Source of the DNA: JAGVSZ01 sp963747775 | Lineage (GTDB): Bacteria; Pseudomonadota; Gammaproteobacteria; Burkholderiales; SG8-39 | Direction of reading: 5' to 3' | Length of the DNA stretch: 64,000 bases | Assembly (NCBI GenBank): GCA_963747775.1 | Contig: CAVVGT010000003.1 | Coordinates: 186,001 to 250,000 of the forward strand | Part shown: in pieces, positions 43,692 through 52,137 of the stretch | Position numbering within the stretch: position 1 is the stretch's first letter | How the letters are laid out: each line of letters begins with the position of its first letter | Notes under the pieces: model-generated | Told to the model about the DNA's origin: nothing | The model's database searches: none | What the model saw: the letters and a program-made list of their open reading frames with translations, nothing else | Translations under genes and position numbers: made by a program

Positions 43692-45785
43692 TCAAACTTC
43701 CCGAGGCGGCACAAGCCACTCCAGCAGGTCTTCTTGAACGCTGCGGCGCGATTTGCCCGGGGTCTTGCGCGCGTAGCTGCCGTCGGGGTTCATCTCCCAG
43801 GCCTGGACGTTGTCGCCGAGATAGGCGTTTAGGCCTTCCTTGATGACGCGCGCCTTGTGCTTCTTGTCGAGCACCGGGAAACACAGCTCGATGCGCCGGA
43901 AGAAGTTGCGGTCCATCCAGTCGGCGCTCGAGAGGTACACCTGCTCCTCGCCGTCCGCACGGAAATAGAAGACACGGTGATGCTCGAGGAACCGGCCCAC
44001 GATCGAGCGTACCTTGATGTTCTCCGACAGCCCCGGTATCCCGGGCTTCAGTGCGCACACCCCGCGCACGATCAGGTCGATCTTCACGCCGGCCTGGGAG
44101 GCCTGGTAGAGCGCCTCGATCGTGTCCGGTTCGAGGAGCGCGTTCATCTTGGCCATGATCCGCGCGGGCTTGCCCTCGGTGGCGAGGCGCGTTTCGTTCT
44201 GGACCGCCTCGATGATGCGCTGGTGCAGCGTGAACGGCGACTGCCACAGGTAGTGCAGCTTGCCTGCCTTGCCCAGGCTGGTGAGCTGGTTGAACACCTG
44301 GTTCACGTCCGCGCACATCTGCTCGTTGCACGTGAACAGCCCGAAGTCGGTGTAGAGACGCGCAGTGCGCGGGTGATAGTTGCCGGTGCCGAGATGGACG
44401 TAGCGCCGCAACCGGCCCTCTTCGCGGCGCACGACCATCAGCATCTTGGCGTGCGTCTTGTGCCCGACTACGCCGTACACGACGTGCGCGCCGACCTCCT
44501 CGAGCCGCGCCGCGAGGTTGATGTTGGCCTCTTCGTCGAAGCGCGCCTTCAGCTCGACGACCGCGGTCACCTCCTTGCCGTTGCGGGCGGCCTCGATCAG
44601 GGCCTCCATCAGCACCGAGTCGGCGCCCGTGCGGTACACGGTCTGCTTGATCGCGACCACGTCGGGGTCCGTCGCGGCCTCCTGCAGGAAGCGCACCACC
44701 GGCGAGAACGACTGGTAGGGATGGTGGACCAAGATGTCGCCGGCGCGAATGGCTTCCATCATGTTGACGCGCTTGGCGAGCTGCGCGGGGAACCCGGGGC
44801 GGAACGGCGGGTACAGGAGGTCCTCGCGTTGCGCCTCGCTGGGCACCTGCATCAGGCGCACGAGATTCACCGGGCCGTTGACCTGGTACAGGTCGTCCGG
44901 GCCGAGCCCGAACTGGTGCAGCAGGAACTCGGCCGTCCGGGGCGAGCAGTCATCGGCCACCTCGAGGCGCACCGCGTCGCCGAAGTGGCGCTGCGGCAAT
45001 TCGCCCTGCAGCGCGGTGCGCAGGTCCTTCACGTCCTCCTCGTCGACGAAGAGGTCGCTGTTGCGCGTGACCCGGAACTGGTAACAGCCGAGCACCTTGA
45101 TGCCCGAGAAGAGCTCCTGGACATGCTCGTGCAGGATCGAGGTGAGGAAGACGAAGCAGGTGCGTCCCGCCCCCGCCAGCTCGGGCGGCAGCTTCATGAC
45201 GCGCGGGAGGATGCGCGGCGCCTGCACGATCGCGGCGCGCGCATCGCGGCCGAATGCGTCGCGTCCCTCGAGCTCGACCGCGAAGTTCAGGCTCTTGTTG
45301 AACACGCGCGGGAACGGGTGCGCCGGGTCGAGCCCAATCGGGGTGAGCACCGGCATCATCTCGCGGAAGAAATAATCGCGCACCCAGGCGCGCTGCCGGT
45401 CGTCGAACTCCGTCCGGCGCAGGAACTTGATGCCGGCGCGCTCGAGCTCCGGAAGGATCGTCTCGTTCAGGAGCTGGTACTGGCGCGCAACCAGCTCGTG
45501 CGCGATGCGGCTGATCGACTGGAACACCTCGCGCGGCGGCATGCCGTCCGGACCGCTGCCGGGCACGTTCAGCCGGATCTGTTCCTGCACCCCGGCGGCG
45601 CGGATCTCGAAGAACTCGTCGAGGTTCGACGACACGATGCAGAGAAAACGCAACCGCTCGAGGATCGGCACCGCCGGATCTTCGGCCTGCGCCAGCACGC
45701 GCCGCTGGAACTCGAGGATCCCGAGCTCGCGATTGAGGAAATGGCTCTGGACGTGCCGGCTGATCGGGGCGGGGCGGGCGGTCAT
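43692..45785 (-). CDS. ppk: polyphosphate kinase 1
   Basis: A 697-residue PPK1 from ATG 45785. N-domain: FLNRELGILEFQRRVL and LCIVSSNLDEFFEIR. The PLD-like catalytic halves include DILVHHPYQSFSPV, the KTHAKMLMVVRR histidine motif that is phosphorylated, and RYVHLGTGNYHP. The second half has EHHRVFYFRADGEEQVYLSSADWMDRN. It makes polyphosphate reversibly from ATP. The gene is divergent from phoU, with 170 bases containing a possible Pho box between them. Confidence 0.96.
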   Translation of the reverse strand: MTARPAPISRHVQSHFLNRELGILEFQRRVLAQAEDPAVPILERLRFLCIVSSNLDEFFEIRAAGVQEQIRLNVPGSGPDGMPPREVFQSISRIAHELVARQYQLLNETILPELERAGIKFLRRTEFDDRQRAWVRDYFFREMMPVLTPIGLDPAHPFPRVFNKSLNFAVELEGRDAFGRDARAAIVQAPRILPRVMKLPPELAGAGRTCFVFLTSILHEHVQELFSGIKVLGCYQFRVTRNSDLFVDEEDVKDLRTALQGELPQRHFGDAVRLEVADDCSPRTAEFLLHQFGLGPDDLYQVNGPVNLVRLMQVPSEAQREDLLYPPFRPGFPAQLAKRVNMMEAIRAGDILVHHPYQSFSPVVRFLQEAATDPDVVAIKQTVYRTGADSVLMEALIEAARNGKEVTAVVELKARFDEEANINLAARLEEVGAHVVYGVVGHKTHAKMLMVVRREEGRLRRYVHLGTGNYHPRTARLYTDFGLFTCNEQMCADVNQVFNQLTSLGKAGKLHYLWQSPFTLHQRIIEAVQNETRLATEGKPARIMAKMNALLEPDTIEALYQASQAGVKIDLIVRGVCALKPGIPGLSENIKVRSIVGRFLEHHRVFYFRADGEEQVYLSSADWMDRNFFRRIELCFPVLDKKHKARVIKEGLNAYLGDNVQAWEMNPDGSYARKTPGKSRRSVQEDLLEWLVPPREV

Positions 45786-45890
45786 GGAGCGGGAGGCGGG
45801 AACGGCGTGGACCCGGATAGTACCGCTGTCCCGTGTGCGGCAGCCACCGTGAAATCGCGGCGCCTGGCGACCGCCGTGTGCCCGCGGGAG

Positions 45891-45908
45891 AGGCAACAAA
45901 ACCGTCAC
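45891..45908 (+). promoter_or_regulatory. weak Pho-box-like repeat between ppk and phoU
   Basis: AGGCAAC-AAAA-CCGTCAC has the 7-4-7 layout of a Pho box and an A-rich spacer, but the left repeat matches the CTGTAAC consensus at only four of seven bases. It lies about 50 bases before phoU. Confidence 0.3.
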
Positions 45909-45955
45909 ATTGCAGGACTACCCTCGAATGCCTGGCCCCAACAGGCAGGATCGCC

Positions 45956-46660
45956 ATGCAGCCCACCGCGCACATGTCCAAGGACTTCGATGCCGACCTG
46001 CTCGCGGTACGCGCGCAGGTGCTCGAGGCGGGCGGAATCGTCGAGTACCAGCTCCGATACGCGATCGAGGCGCTGCGCACCGGCGACAGGTTGCTCGTCA
46101 CCCGCGTCATTGCCGATGAGGCGCGCATCAACGGGCTGGAGCGCGACATCGACGAGGCCTGCACCAGCCTCATCGCGCGGCGCGCGCCGGCGGCGAACGA
46201 CCTGCGCTTCATCATGATGGTCTACAAGACGATCACCGATCTCGAGCGCGTGGGCGACGAGGCCAAGAAGATCGCCCTAGTCGCCCGCGAGGTACGGCTC
46301 AACGAGCGTCTCACCCCGGGGTTCGCCGAGATCAGGCTCGTCGCGGGACTGGTGATCGACATGCTGCGCCGCGTCCTGGACGGGATTGCGCGGCTCGAGG
46401 CGGAGGATGCCCCCGAGATCGCCCGCCTCGATCGTGAGGTCGACGGACACTTCCGGGCGATCGTGCGACAGCTGCTGACCTACATGATCGAGGATCCGCG
46501 CACGATCTCGCTCGCGCTCGATCTGGTGTTCGTCGCCAAGTCGCTCGAACGGGTCGGGGACCATGCGAAGAACATCTCCGAGTACGTGGTGTACATGATC
46601 AAGGGCCGGGACGTGCGCCATCTGCCGATCGAGGAGATGGAACAGGTCGCCCGGGCCTGA
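45956..46660 (+). CDS. phoU: phosphate signalling protein PhoU
   Basis: A 234-residue two-repeat helical protein. Each PhoU repeat has the metal-binding E(D)xxxD motif: TDLERVGDEAKKIA (about 95-108) and KSLERVGDHAKNISEYVVY (about 200-218). PhoU links the Pst transporter to PhoR and keeps the Pho regulon off when phosphate is sufficient. ATG 45956 has an AGGCAGGA stretch upstream. It is separated from pst (62.7 kb onward) but is divergent from ppk and followed by ppx. Confidence 0.95.
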   Translation: MQPTAHMSKDFDADLLAVRAQVLEAGGIVEYQLRYAIEALRTGDRLLVTRVIADEARINGLERDIDEACTSLIARRAPAANDLRFIMMVYKTITDLERVGDEAKKIALVAREVRLNERLTPGFAEIRLVAGLVIDMLRRVLDGIARLEAEDAPEIARLDREVDGHFRAIVRQLLTYMIEDPRTISLALDLVFVAKSLERVGDHAKNISEYVVYMIKGRDVRHLPIEEMEQVARA

Positions 46661-46730
46661 GGCGGCGGCGTTGCGGGGCGGGGGCGCGGGTGCTAAGGTG
46701 CCCGCCAACCCGTCCACCCGACTTGTTCTA

Positions 46731-48230
46731 GTGCAGTTCGACTCGCTCGCCGCCGTCGATCTCGGTTCGAACAGCTTCCACCTCCAGGTCGGGCGGGTCG
46801 TCGACGACCAGATCTATCTGCTCGACAGCCTGCGCGAGCCGGTGCGGCTCGGGGGCGGGCTGACGCGCGACAAGCGCATCGATCGCGCCACGCAGCTGCG
46901 CGCAATCGAAGCGCTCGCGCGCTTCGGCGAGCGCCTGCGCGGATTTCCGGCCGGGGCGGTGCGCGCGGTCGGCACCAACACGCTGCGCGTCGCGAAGAAC
47001 GCCCCGCAGTTCATCGAGGACGCGCACGGCGCGCTCGGCTTCCCGATCGAGGTCATCTTCGGCCGGGAGGAGGCGCGCCTCATCTACCTCGGGGTGTCCC
47101 ACAGCCTCCCGCTCGCGCCTCACCGGCGGCTGGTGATCGACATCGGCGGCGGGTCCACCGAGTTCATCATCGGCACCGGCTACGAGCCGGAGCTGATGGA
47201 GAGCCTGCGCATGGGCTGCGTGAGCTACAGCATGCGCTTCTTCCCGGACGGCAAGATCGAGAAGTCCGGCATGAAAAAGGCCGAGCTCGCCGCATCGAAC
47301 GAGATCGAGCGTATCGCGCGCGACTTCCGCCGCGCCGGCTGGAAGGAGGCGGTCGCGTCCTCCGGCACCGCGAAGGCCCTCGCGGCCGTGCTCGCCGCGA
47401 ACGGCTGGACGGAGGGGGACATCACCAGCGACGGTCTCGACCGGCTGCGCGCCCAGATGATCAAGGCGGGCGACGTCGACCGGCTCGATTCGCTCGGCGT
47501 GCGCGGCGACCGGGCGCCGATCCTGCCCGGCGGGGTCGCGATCATGCTGGCCGCCTTCGCGGAGCTCGGCCTCGAGTCGGTGCAGGTGTCGGAGGCCGCG
47601 TTGCGCCAGGGCGTGCTCTACGACCTGCTCGGACGCGTCCAGCACCACGACATGCGCGAGATGACGGTGCGCCAGTTCGTGCGCCGCTACCACGTCGACG
47701 GCGCGCAAGGCGAGCGCGTGCGCACGCTCGCGCTGCAGCTCCTCGGCGAGCTGTCGGACCGCCCGCGCGAGGCCGACCAGCTGCTGCTCGGCTGGGCCGC
47801 GCACCTGCACGAGATCGGTCTGTCGATCGCGCACGCGGCCTATCACAAGCACTCCGCGTACATCCTGTCGAACGCCGACATGCCAGGTTTCTCGCGGGAC
47901 GAGCAGGCGCGCATCGCGCGCGTCGTGCTCGCGCACCGCGGCAAGCTGGCGAAGATCGAGGGACTTCCGGCGCGGAGCCCCGACTGGGCGCTCGTCTTCT
48001 GCCTTCGCGTCGCGGCGCTCCTCTACCGGAGCCGCGTCGATCTCGAGCTGCCGCGGGTCGGCTGCCGGGCTACCGATAGCGGCTACCAGTTCGCCGTCCC
48101 GGCCGCCTGGCTCGATGCGCACCCGCTGACGGCGGCGGCGCTCGAGGCGGAAGCAGAGGAGTGGCGCAACGTGGGCCTGAAGTTCGATGTGCGCGCGCCG
48201 GCAACCGATCGTACCCAGGCGACCGGCTGA
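46731..48230 (+). CDS. ppx: exopolyphosphatase
   Basis: A 499-residue Ppx/GppA phosphatase beginning at GTG 46731. ASKHA-fold motifs are AAVDLGSNSFHLQVG (phosphate 1), the GREEARLIYLGV segment, VIDIGGGSTEFI (phosphate 2) and VASSGTAKA. An HD-like C-terminal region (GWAAHLHEIGLSIAHAAYHKHS) resembles E. coli Ppx domain III. It removes terminal phosphate from polyphosphate chains. It follows phoU by 70 bases. GppA activity (pppGpp hydrolysis) cannot be excluded. Confidence 0.93.
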   Translation: MQFDSLAAVDLGSNSFHLQVGRVVDDQIYLLDSLREPVRLGGGLTRDKRIDRATQLRAIEALARFGERLRGFPAGAVRAVGTNTLRVAKNAPQFIEDAHGALGFPIEVIFGREEARLIYLGVSHSLPLAPHRRLVIDIGGGSTEFIIGTGYEPELMESLRMGCVSYSMRFFPDGKIEKSGMKKAELAASNEIERIARDFRRAGWKEAVASSGTAKALAAVLAANGWTEGDITSDGLDRLRAQMIKAGDVDRLDSLGVRGDRAPILPGGVAIMLAAFAELGLESVQVSEAALRQGVLYDLLGRVQHHDMREMTVRQFVRRYHVDGAQGERVRTLALQLLGELSDRPREADQLLLGWAAHLHEIGLSIAHAAYHKHSAYILSNADMPGFSRDEQARIARVVLAHRGKLAKIEGLPARSPDWALVFCLRVAALLYRSRVDLELPRVGCRATDSGYQFAVPAAWLDAHPLTAAALEAEAEEWRNVGLKFDVRAPATDRTQATG

Positions 48231-48346
48231 GCGCCGTGCCCGCGCGATCCGGAACTCGCTCAGGGAAGCTCTGATCCATTCGAAGAATGGAGCAGGGCTT
48301 GCTCTGACAGTGGGGGTCAACGGAGGCGATTTCGCGCCGATACTCC

Positions 48347-48799
48347 CTAGACGAGGTCCGGCCCGATCACCGCGCGAAGAACGACCTCGACATCTCCATC
48401 CCGCGCTCGGCGCTTCAGCCACCAAACGGCGCCCTTCTTCACCGGCCAGTTCGCCTGCGCGCCGGTCAGCGCGAGCGCCGCGACCTGGCCGAGCGTTGGC
48501 TGGTGGCCCACGACGACCACCGTCCCGCCGCCGTCCGGCCAGCCGGCTGCGGCGAGGACGGCGTGCGGCGCCGCGTCCACGTCCACCCGGGGTTCGGTGT
48601 CCACCGCGAGTTCGAGCGCTGCGGCCGTCTGCTGGGCACGCGCCGCGGGACTCACCAGGATCCGGCAGTCGTCGGGCAGCCGCTTCACGAGCCAGCGCGC
48701 GACGGCGCGCGCCTGCTTGCGTCCGCGCGCGGTCAGCTCGCGCGCCCGATCGGGCGTTCCGTCCTCGGCCTCGGCGTGTCGCCAGAGAACGAGGTCCAT
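48347..48799 (-). CDS. sixA: phosphohistidine phosphatase SixA
   Basis: A 150-residue histidine phosphatase. The catalytic motif reads LVLWRHAEAED (the RHG-type motif with Ala, as in SixA). The second Arg is in LVSPAARAQQTA, and VVVGHQPTLG supplies the second His. SixA dephosphorylates phospho-His on ArcB or NPr in E. coli. ATG 48799 is preferred because family members begin just before the first strand. It converges with ppx; the 116-base gap shows nothing clear. Confidence 0.88.
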   Translation of the reverse strand: MDLVLWRHAEAEDGTPDRARELTARGRKQARAVARWLVKRLPDDCRILVSPAARAQQTAAALELAVDTEPRVDVDAAPHAVLAAAGWPDGGGTVVVVGHQPTLGQVAALALTGAQANWPVKKGAVWWLKRRARDGDVEVVLRAVIGPDLV

Positions 48800-48851
48800 C
48801 GCAGTGTCCTGGCGCGGCATGCGTTCTTCCCGGAACGGTGTGCCCCGGATG

Positions 48852-49409
48852 CTACCCGGTGCCGAGCAACGCGAGGAGGGCGGTGACGAAAAACAGGCCG
48901 GCGGCGATCTTCCGCACCGCGCCCATCCGGATCCGACTGGCGAGTTGTTCGCCGATGAGCACGGCCGGCACGTTCGCGATCATCATTCCGAGCGTCGTCC
49001 CGACGACCACGGTCCACAGCGCTTCGTAGCGCGCGCCGAGGGCGACGGTGGCGAGCTGCGTCTTGTCGCCCATCTCGGCGATGAAGAACGCGATTAGCGT
49101 CGTGACGAACGCCCCGCGGCCCTCGCCCGGGCCCGCGGACTCGTATTTGTCGGGCACCAGCGCCCACACGCCGAAGGCGCAGAACGCCGCGGCCGTGGCC
49201 CAGCGCACGGTCGCCGGCGCGAGAAAGCTCGCGAGCCATACGCCGGCGGACGCGGCGAGCGCGTGGTTCGCGAGCGTCGCGGCGAGGATGCCCAGGATGA
49301 TCGGCCCGGGACGCCGGAGGCGCGCCGCGAGGATGAACGAAAGGAGCTGCGTCTTGTCGCCGATTTCCGCGACGGCTACGAGGATCGTGGAGGCGAGAAG
49401 GGTTTCCAA
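48852..49409 (-). CDS. TMEM165/GDT1 family cation exporter
   Basis: A 185-residue protein with six predicted membrane helices in two repeats, each bearing the E-x-G-D-K-T motif: VAEIGDKTQLLSFILA and IAEMGDKTQLATVALG. Bacterial members (UPF0016, MneA) export Mn and protect from manganese excess; other members move Ca. Repeat spacing and length are normal. It lies 62 bases downstream of fur on the same strand, and a Fur or Mn link is plausible but not visible as a binding site. Confidence 0.9.
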   Translation of the reverse strand: METLLASTILVAVAEIGDKTQLLSFILAARLRRPGPIILGILAATLANHALAASAGVWLASFLAPATVRWATAAAFCAFGVWALVPDKYESAGPGEGRGAFVTTLIAFFIAEMGDKTQLATVALGARYEALWTVVVGTTLGMMIANVPAVLIGEQLASRIRMGAVRKIAAGLFFVTALLALLGTG

Positions 49410-49471
49410 TCCGCGCTACGGACAGCCGCGCATCGCGCGGAACGCGACGAGTCCATGCTGCGACGCTCGGA

Positions 49472-49897
49472 TCACTTCTTGTTCGGACAGGCAGGCTTGG
49501 TGCAGTCGGCGTACAGCGCGAGCGAATGGTCGCGGATCGCGAAGCCGCGATCCTTCGCAATCCGCCCCTGGCGCTTCTCGATCTCCGCGTCGTAGAACTC
49601 CTCGACCCGGCCGCACTGCAGGCACACGAGGTGATCGTGGTGGCTCGAGTCATTGAGCTCGAACACCGCCTTGCCCGACTCGAAGTGGTGGCGCTTCAGG
49701 AGCCCGGCCTGCTCGAACTGCGTCAGCACGCGATAGACGGTGGCCAGGCCGACGTCGAGCCCGTCGGTCATCAGCAGCCGGTAGACGTCCTCGGCCGACA
49801 GATGCCGGACCGCGCTCTTCTCGAACAGCTCGAGGATGCGCAGTCGCGGGGTGGTTGCCTTGAGGCCGATCGTCTTCAGGTCGTGGGCGTTGGACAT
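49472..49897 (-). CDS. fur: ferric uptake regulator Fur
   Basis: A 141-residue Fur. The winged helix spans about 10-85 (LKATTPRLRILELFEKS, LATVYRVLTQFEQAGL). Metal sites are visible in SSHHDHLVCLQCGRVEEF (HHDH plus CxxC). It represses iron-uptake genes with Fe(II). ATG 49897 fits the family. It is divergent from bamE, with 76 bases between and a TATCAT -10-like element on the bamE side. Confidence 0.95.
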   Translation of the reverse strand: MSNAHDLKTIGLKATTPRLRILELFEKSAVRHLSAEDVYRLLMTDGLDVGLATVYRVLTQFEQAGLLKRHHFESGKAVFELNDSSHHDHLVCLQCGRVEEFYDAEIEKRQGRIAKDRGFAIRDHSLALYADCTKPACPNKK

Positions 49898-49973
49898 CGG
49901 TGGGGCGGCCGCGGAGGGCGTTCGACTATCATAGCGGCTTTGCAACATGTCGAGAACCGGTTCGCGATCTCCG

Positions 49974-50348
49974 ATGCGCACGATCCTCCTCGCGCTTTTC
50001 CTGCCGTCCCTCCTGGCCGCCTGCAATCCGCTGCGCGCGCTCTCCGTCTACACGATGGAGATCCAGCAGGGCAATTACCTGAGCCAGGAGGCGGTGTCGA
50101 AGCTGCAGGCCGGCATGACGCGCGACCAGGTGCGGTTCGTGCTCGGCACGCCGCTCCTCATCGACATCTTCCACGACAATCGCTGGGACTACGTTTATAG
50201 GCGTCGGCGCGCGGACAGCCGCGAGGTCGAGGAGCGCCGGCTGTCGGTGTTCTTCGAGAACGATCGCCTCGTCCGGGTCGAGGGCGACGTGGTCACCGGC
50301 ATGGGAACCGCCCCCAGCCCGGGCGAGACGGCGGAGCAGAAGCAATGA
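49974..50348 (+). CDS. bamE: outer-membrane assembly factor BamE
   Basis: A small outer-membrane lipoprotein of the BAM complex, 124 residues from ATG 49974 (49947 is an alternative). The signal peptide ends in the lipobox LLAAC. SmpA/OmlA fold motifs are KLQAGMTRDQVRFVLGTPLLIDIFHDNRWDYVY and RRLSVFFENDRLVRVEGD. The fur-bamE divergent arrangement is conserved in proteobacteria. The stop overlaps the dapB start. Confidence 0.93.
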   Translation: MRTILLALFLPSLLAACNPLRALSVYTMEIQQGNYLSQEAVSKLQAGMTRDQVRFVLGTPLLIDIFHDNRWDYVYRRRRADSREVEERRLSVFFENDRLVRVEGDVVTGMGTAPSPGETAEQKQ

Positions 50349-51142
50349 GGATCGCGGTCGCGGGCGCCGCGGGGCGCATGGGGCGAACGCTCATCGAAGG
50401 GATCCTGCGCTCGAGCGACCTGCAACTCGGCGCGGCGTTCGAGGCGGTCGGCCACCCGCGGCTCGGCAAGGACGCGGGCGAGGCGCTCGGCACGCCTTGC
50501 GGCGTCAAGATCGGCGCGGACGTCGCCGCGGCGGTCGGCGCGGCCGACTGCATCATCGACTTCACGCGGCCGGAGGCGACGGCGACGCACGTGGCGGCCT
50601 GCGTCGCCGCGGGGAAGCGGGCGGTCATCGGGACGACCGGCTTCACTCCCGCGCAGAAGGCGGAGATCGTCGCCGCTGCGCAGCGCATCCCGATTGCGCT
50701 CGCGCCCAACTTCGCGGTGGGGGTGAACGTCACTTTCAAGCTCGCGGAGATCGCGGCGCGGATCCTGGGAGACGGCTACGACGTGGAGATCGTCGAAGCC
50801 CACCACCGCCACAAGGTGGACGCCCCATCGGGTACCGCGCTGAGGCTCGGCGAGGTGGTCGCGGGCGCGCTCGGGCGCGACCTGAAGTCGTGCGCGGTCT
50901 ACGGTCGCGAAGGGATCACCGGCGAGCGTGACCCGAACGCGATCGCCTTTCACGCCGTTCGCGGGGGAGACATCGTCGGCGAGCACACGGTGATCTTCGC
51001 CGGCGAGGGCGAGCGGGTGGAGGTGGCCGTCAAGTCGGGCAGCCGCATGACCTACGCCATGGGCGCGCTGCGGGCGGCGCGCTGGCTCGGCGACCGGGGT
51101 CCGGGCCTCTACGACATGTTCGACGTGCTCGGGCTGAAATAG
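50345..51142 (+). CDS. dapB: 4-hydroxy-tetrahydrodipicolinate reductase
   Basis: A 265-residue enzyme of lysine and meso-diaminopimelate synthesis. Its NAD(P) motif is VAGAAGRMGRTL, with the conserved DFTRPEAT and GTTGF. The active-site stretch EAHHRHKVDAPSGTAL holds the catalytic His and Lys, and HAVRGGDIVGEHTV closes the fold. The ATG overlaps the bamE stop (ATGA) and the stop overlaps the next GTG by one base. Confidence 0.96.
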   Translation: MRIAVAGAAGRMGRTLIEGILRSSDLQLGAAFEAVGHPRLGKDAGEALGTPCGVKIGADVAAAVGAADCIIDFTRPEATATHVAACVAAGKRAVIGTTGFTPAQKAEIVAAAQRIPIALAPNFAVGVNVTFKLAEIAARILGDGYDVEIVEAHHRHKVDAPSGTALRLGEVVAGALGRDLKSCAVYGREGITGERDPNAIAFHAVRGGDIVGEHTVIFAGEGERVEVAVKSGSRMTYAMGALRAARWLGDRGPGLYDMFDVLGLK

Positions 51143-52035
51143 TGGAGCGCGCGGTGCGGCGCTGGCTCCTCGTCCTGCTCGCCGCGCTCTCGTCCGTAGG
51201 CGCGGCCCGCGCCCAGCAGGGTGTCGGGGACGTCGTCTACGTGCCGACCCCTCAGGTCGTCGTCGACACCATGCTACGGATGGCGAACGTCGGGCCGGCC
51301 GACTATCTCATCGACCTCGGGTCCGGCGACGGGCGCGTCGTGGTCTCCGCGGCAAAGCGCGGCGCGCGTGCGCTCGGCGTGGATCTCGACCGTCACCTCC
51401 TTGGCCTCGCCAACGAGTCCGCGCAGCGCGAGGGCGTTGCCGCGCGCGCGACCTTCCGCGAGCAGAACCTGTTCGAGACCGATCTCGCCGGCGCGACCGT
51501 CGTCACGACGTACCTGCTGCCCGAGATGAACCTCAAGCTCCGGCCGAAGATTCTCGCGCTGCCTCCCGGAACGCGCGTCGTGGCGCACGACTACCACATG
51601 GGCGATTGGCTGCCGGACGACCGCGAGGTGCTGTCGGTGCCCGAGAAGAGGGTCGGATTGGTCGGCGTCAGCTACATCTATCTGTGGCACGTGCCGGCAC
51701 CGGTCGCGGGGCGGTGGCGGGGCACGATCCCGTCCGGTGCGGGGACCGCCACGCTCGAGGTCGACTTCGAGCAGAAGTTCCAGGCGCTTATCGGGCAGGC
51801 GACGGCGGTCACCGGGCGCTCGACCCGGCTGAGGTCACCGACGATCCGAGGAGACGCGCTCGCGTTCCTCCTCGAGGTGGGCTCGACACAGAATCCGGTG
51901 CGCTATTCGTTCCGTGGCCGGGTCGCCGGCGATGCGGTGCGCGGCACGGTGGTGGTCTCCGACCCCGCGCGCGGCCAGCGCGAGCATCCATGGAGCGCGC
52001 AGCGAGTCGACCCGGCGCCGGCGCGAGCGGACTGA
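51142..52035 (+). CDS. exported class I SAM-methyltransferase-like protein
   Basis: A 297-residue protein with an apparent signal peptide (RRWLLVLLAALSSVGAARAQQ) in front of a class I methyltransferase fold. SAM motif I is YLIDLGSGDGRVVVSAAKRG, followed by ALGVDLD. The last 100 residues form a beta-rich tail (GTATLEVDFEQKF, RYSFRGRVAG). SAM is not known in the periplasm, so either the domain binds something else, or the hydrophobic N-terminus is an anchor with a cytoplasmic domain. GTG 51142 overlaps the dapB stop; GTG 51154 is an alternative. No function assigned. Confidence 0.8.
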   Translation: MERAVRRWLLVLLAALSSVGAARAQQGVGDVVYVPTPQVVVDTMLRMANVGPADYLIDLGSGDGRVVVSAAKRGARALGVDLDRHLLGLANESAQREGVAARATFREQNLFETDLAGATVVTTYLLPEMNLKLRPKILALPPGTRVVAHDYHMGDWLPDDREVLSVPEKRVGLVGVSYIYLWHVPAPVAGRWRGTIPSGAGTATLEVDFEQKFQALIGQATAVTGRSTRLRSPTIRGDALAFLLEVGSTQNPVRYSFRGRVAGDAVRGTVVVSDPARGQREHPWSAQRVDPAPARAD

Positions 52036-52059
52036 GCCCGCGCGTCTGCTGCGCTGCGG

Positions 52060-52065
52060 TATAAT
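52060..52065 (+). promoter_or_regulatory. candidate -10 box for carA
   Basis: A consensus TATAAT in GC-rich DNA, 73 bases before the carA GTG. A GCGGAC/GTCCGC stem lies in the leader downstream. No good -35 box is seen. Confidence 0.45.
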
Positions 52066-52137
52066 CGCCGCCCAATCGAACCGGACGGACGCGGACGTCG
52101 TGTCCGCGCCGTCGTCGCGCAGAGGTCGAATCCAGCA

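Noticed and set aside
48231..48346. Possible repeat related to the AP2-flanking motif in the ppx-sixA gap
   Set aside because: Only a short AGGGCTTG and GGGGGTCAA resemblance; too weak to call.
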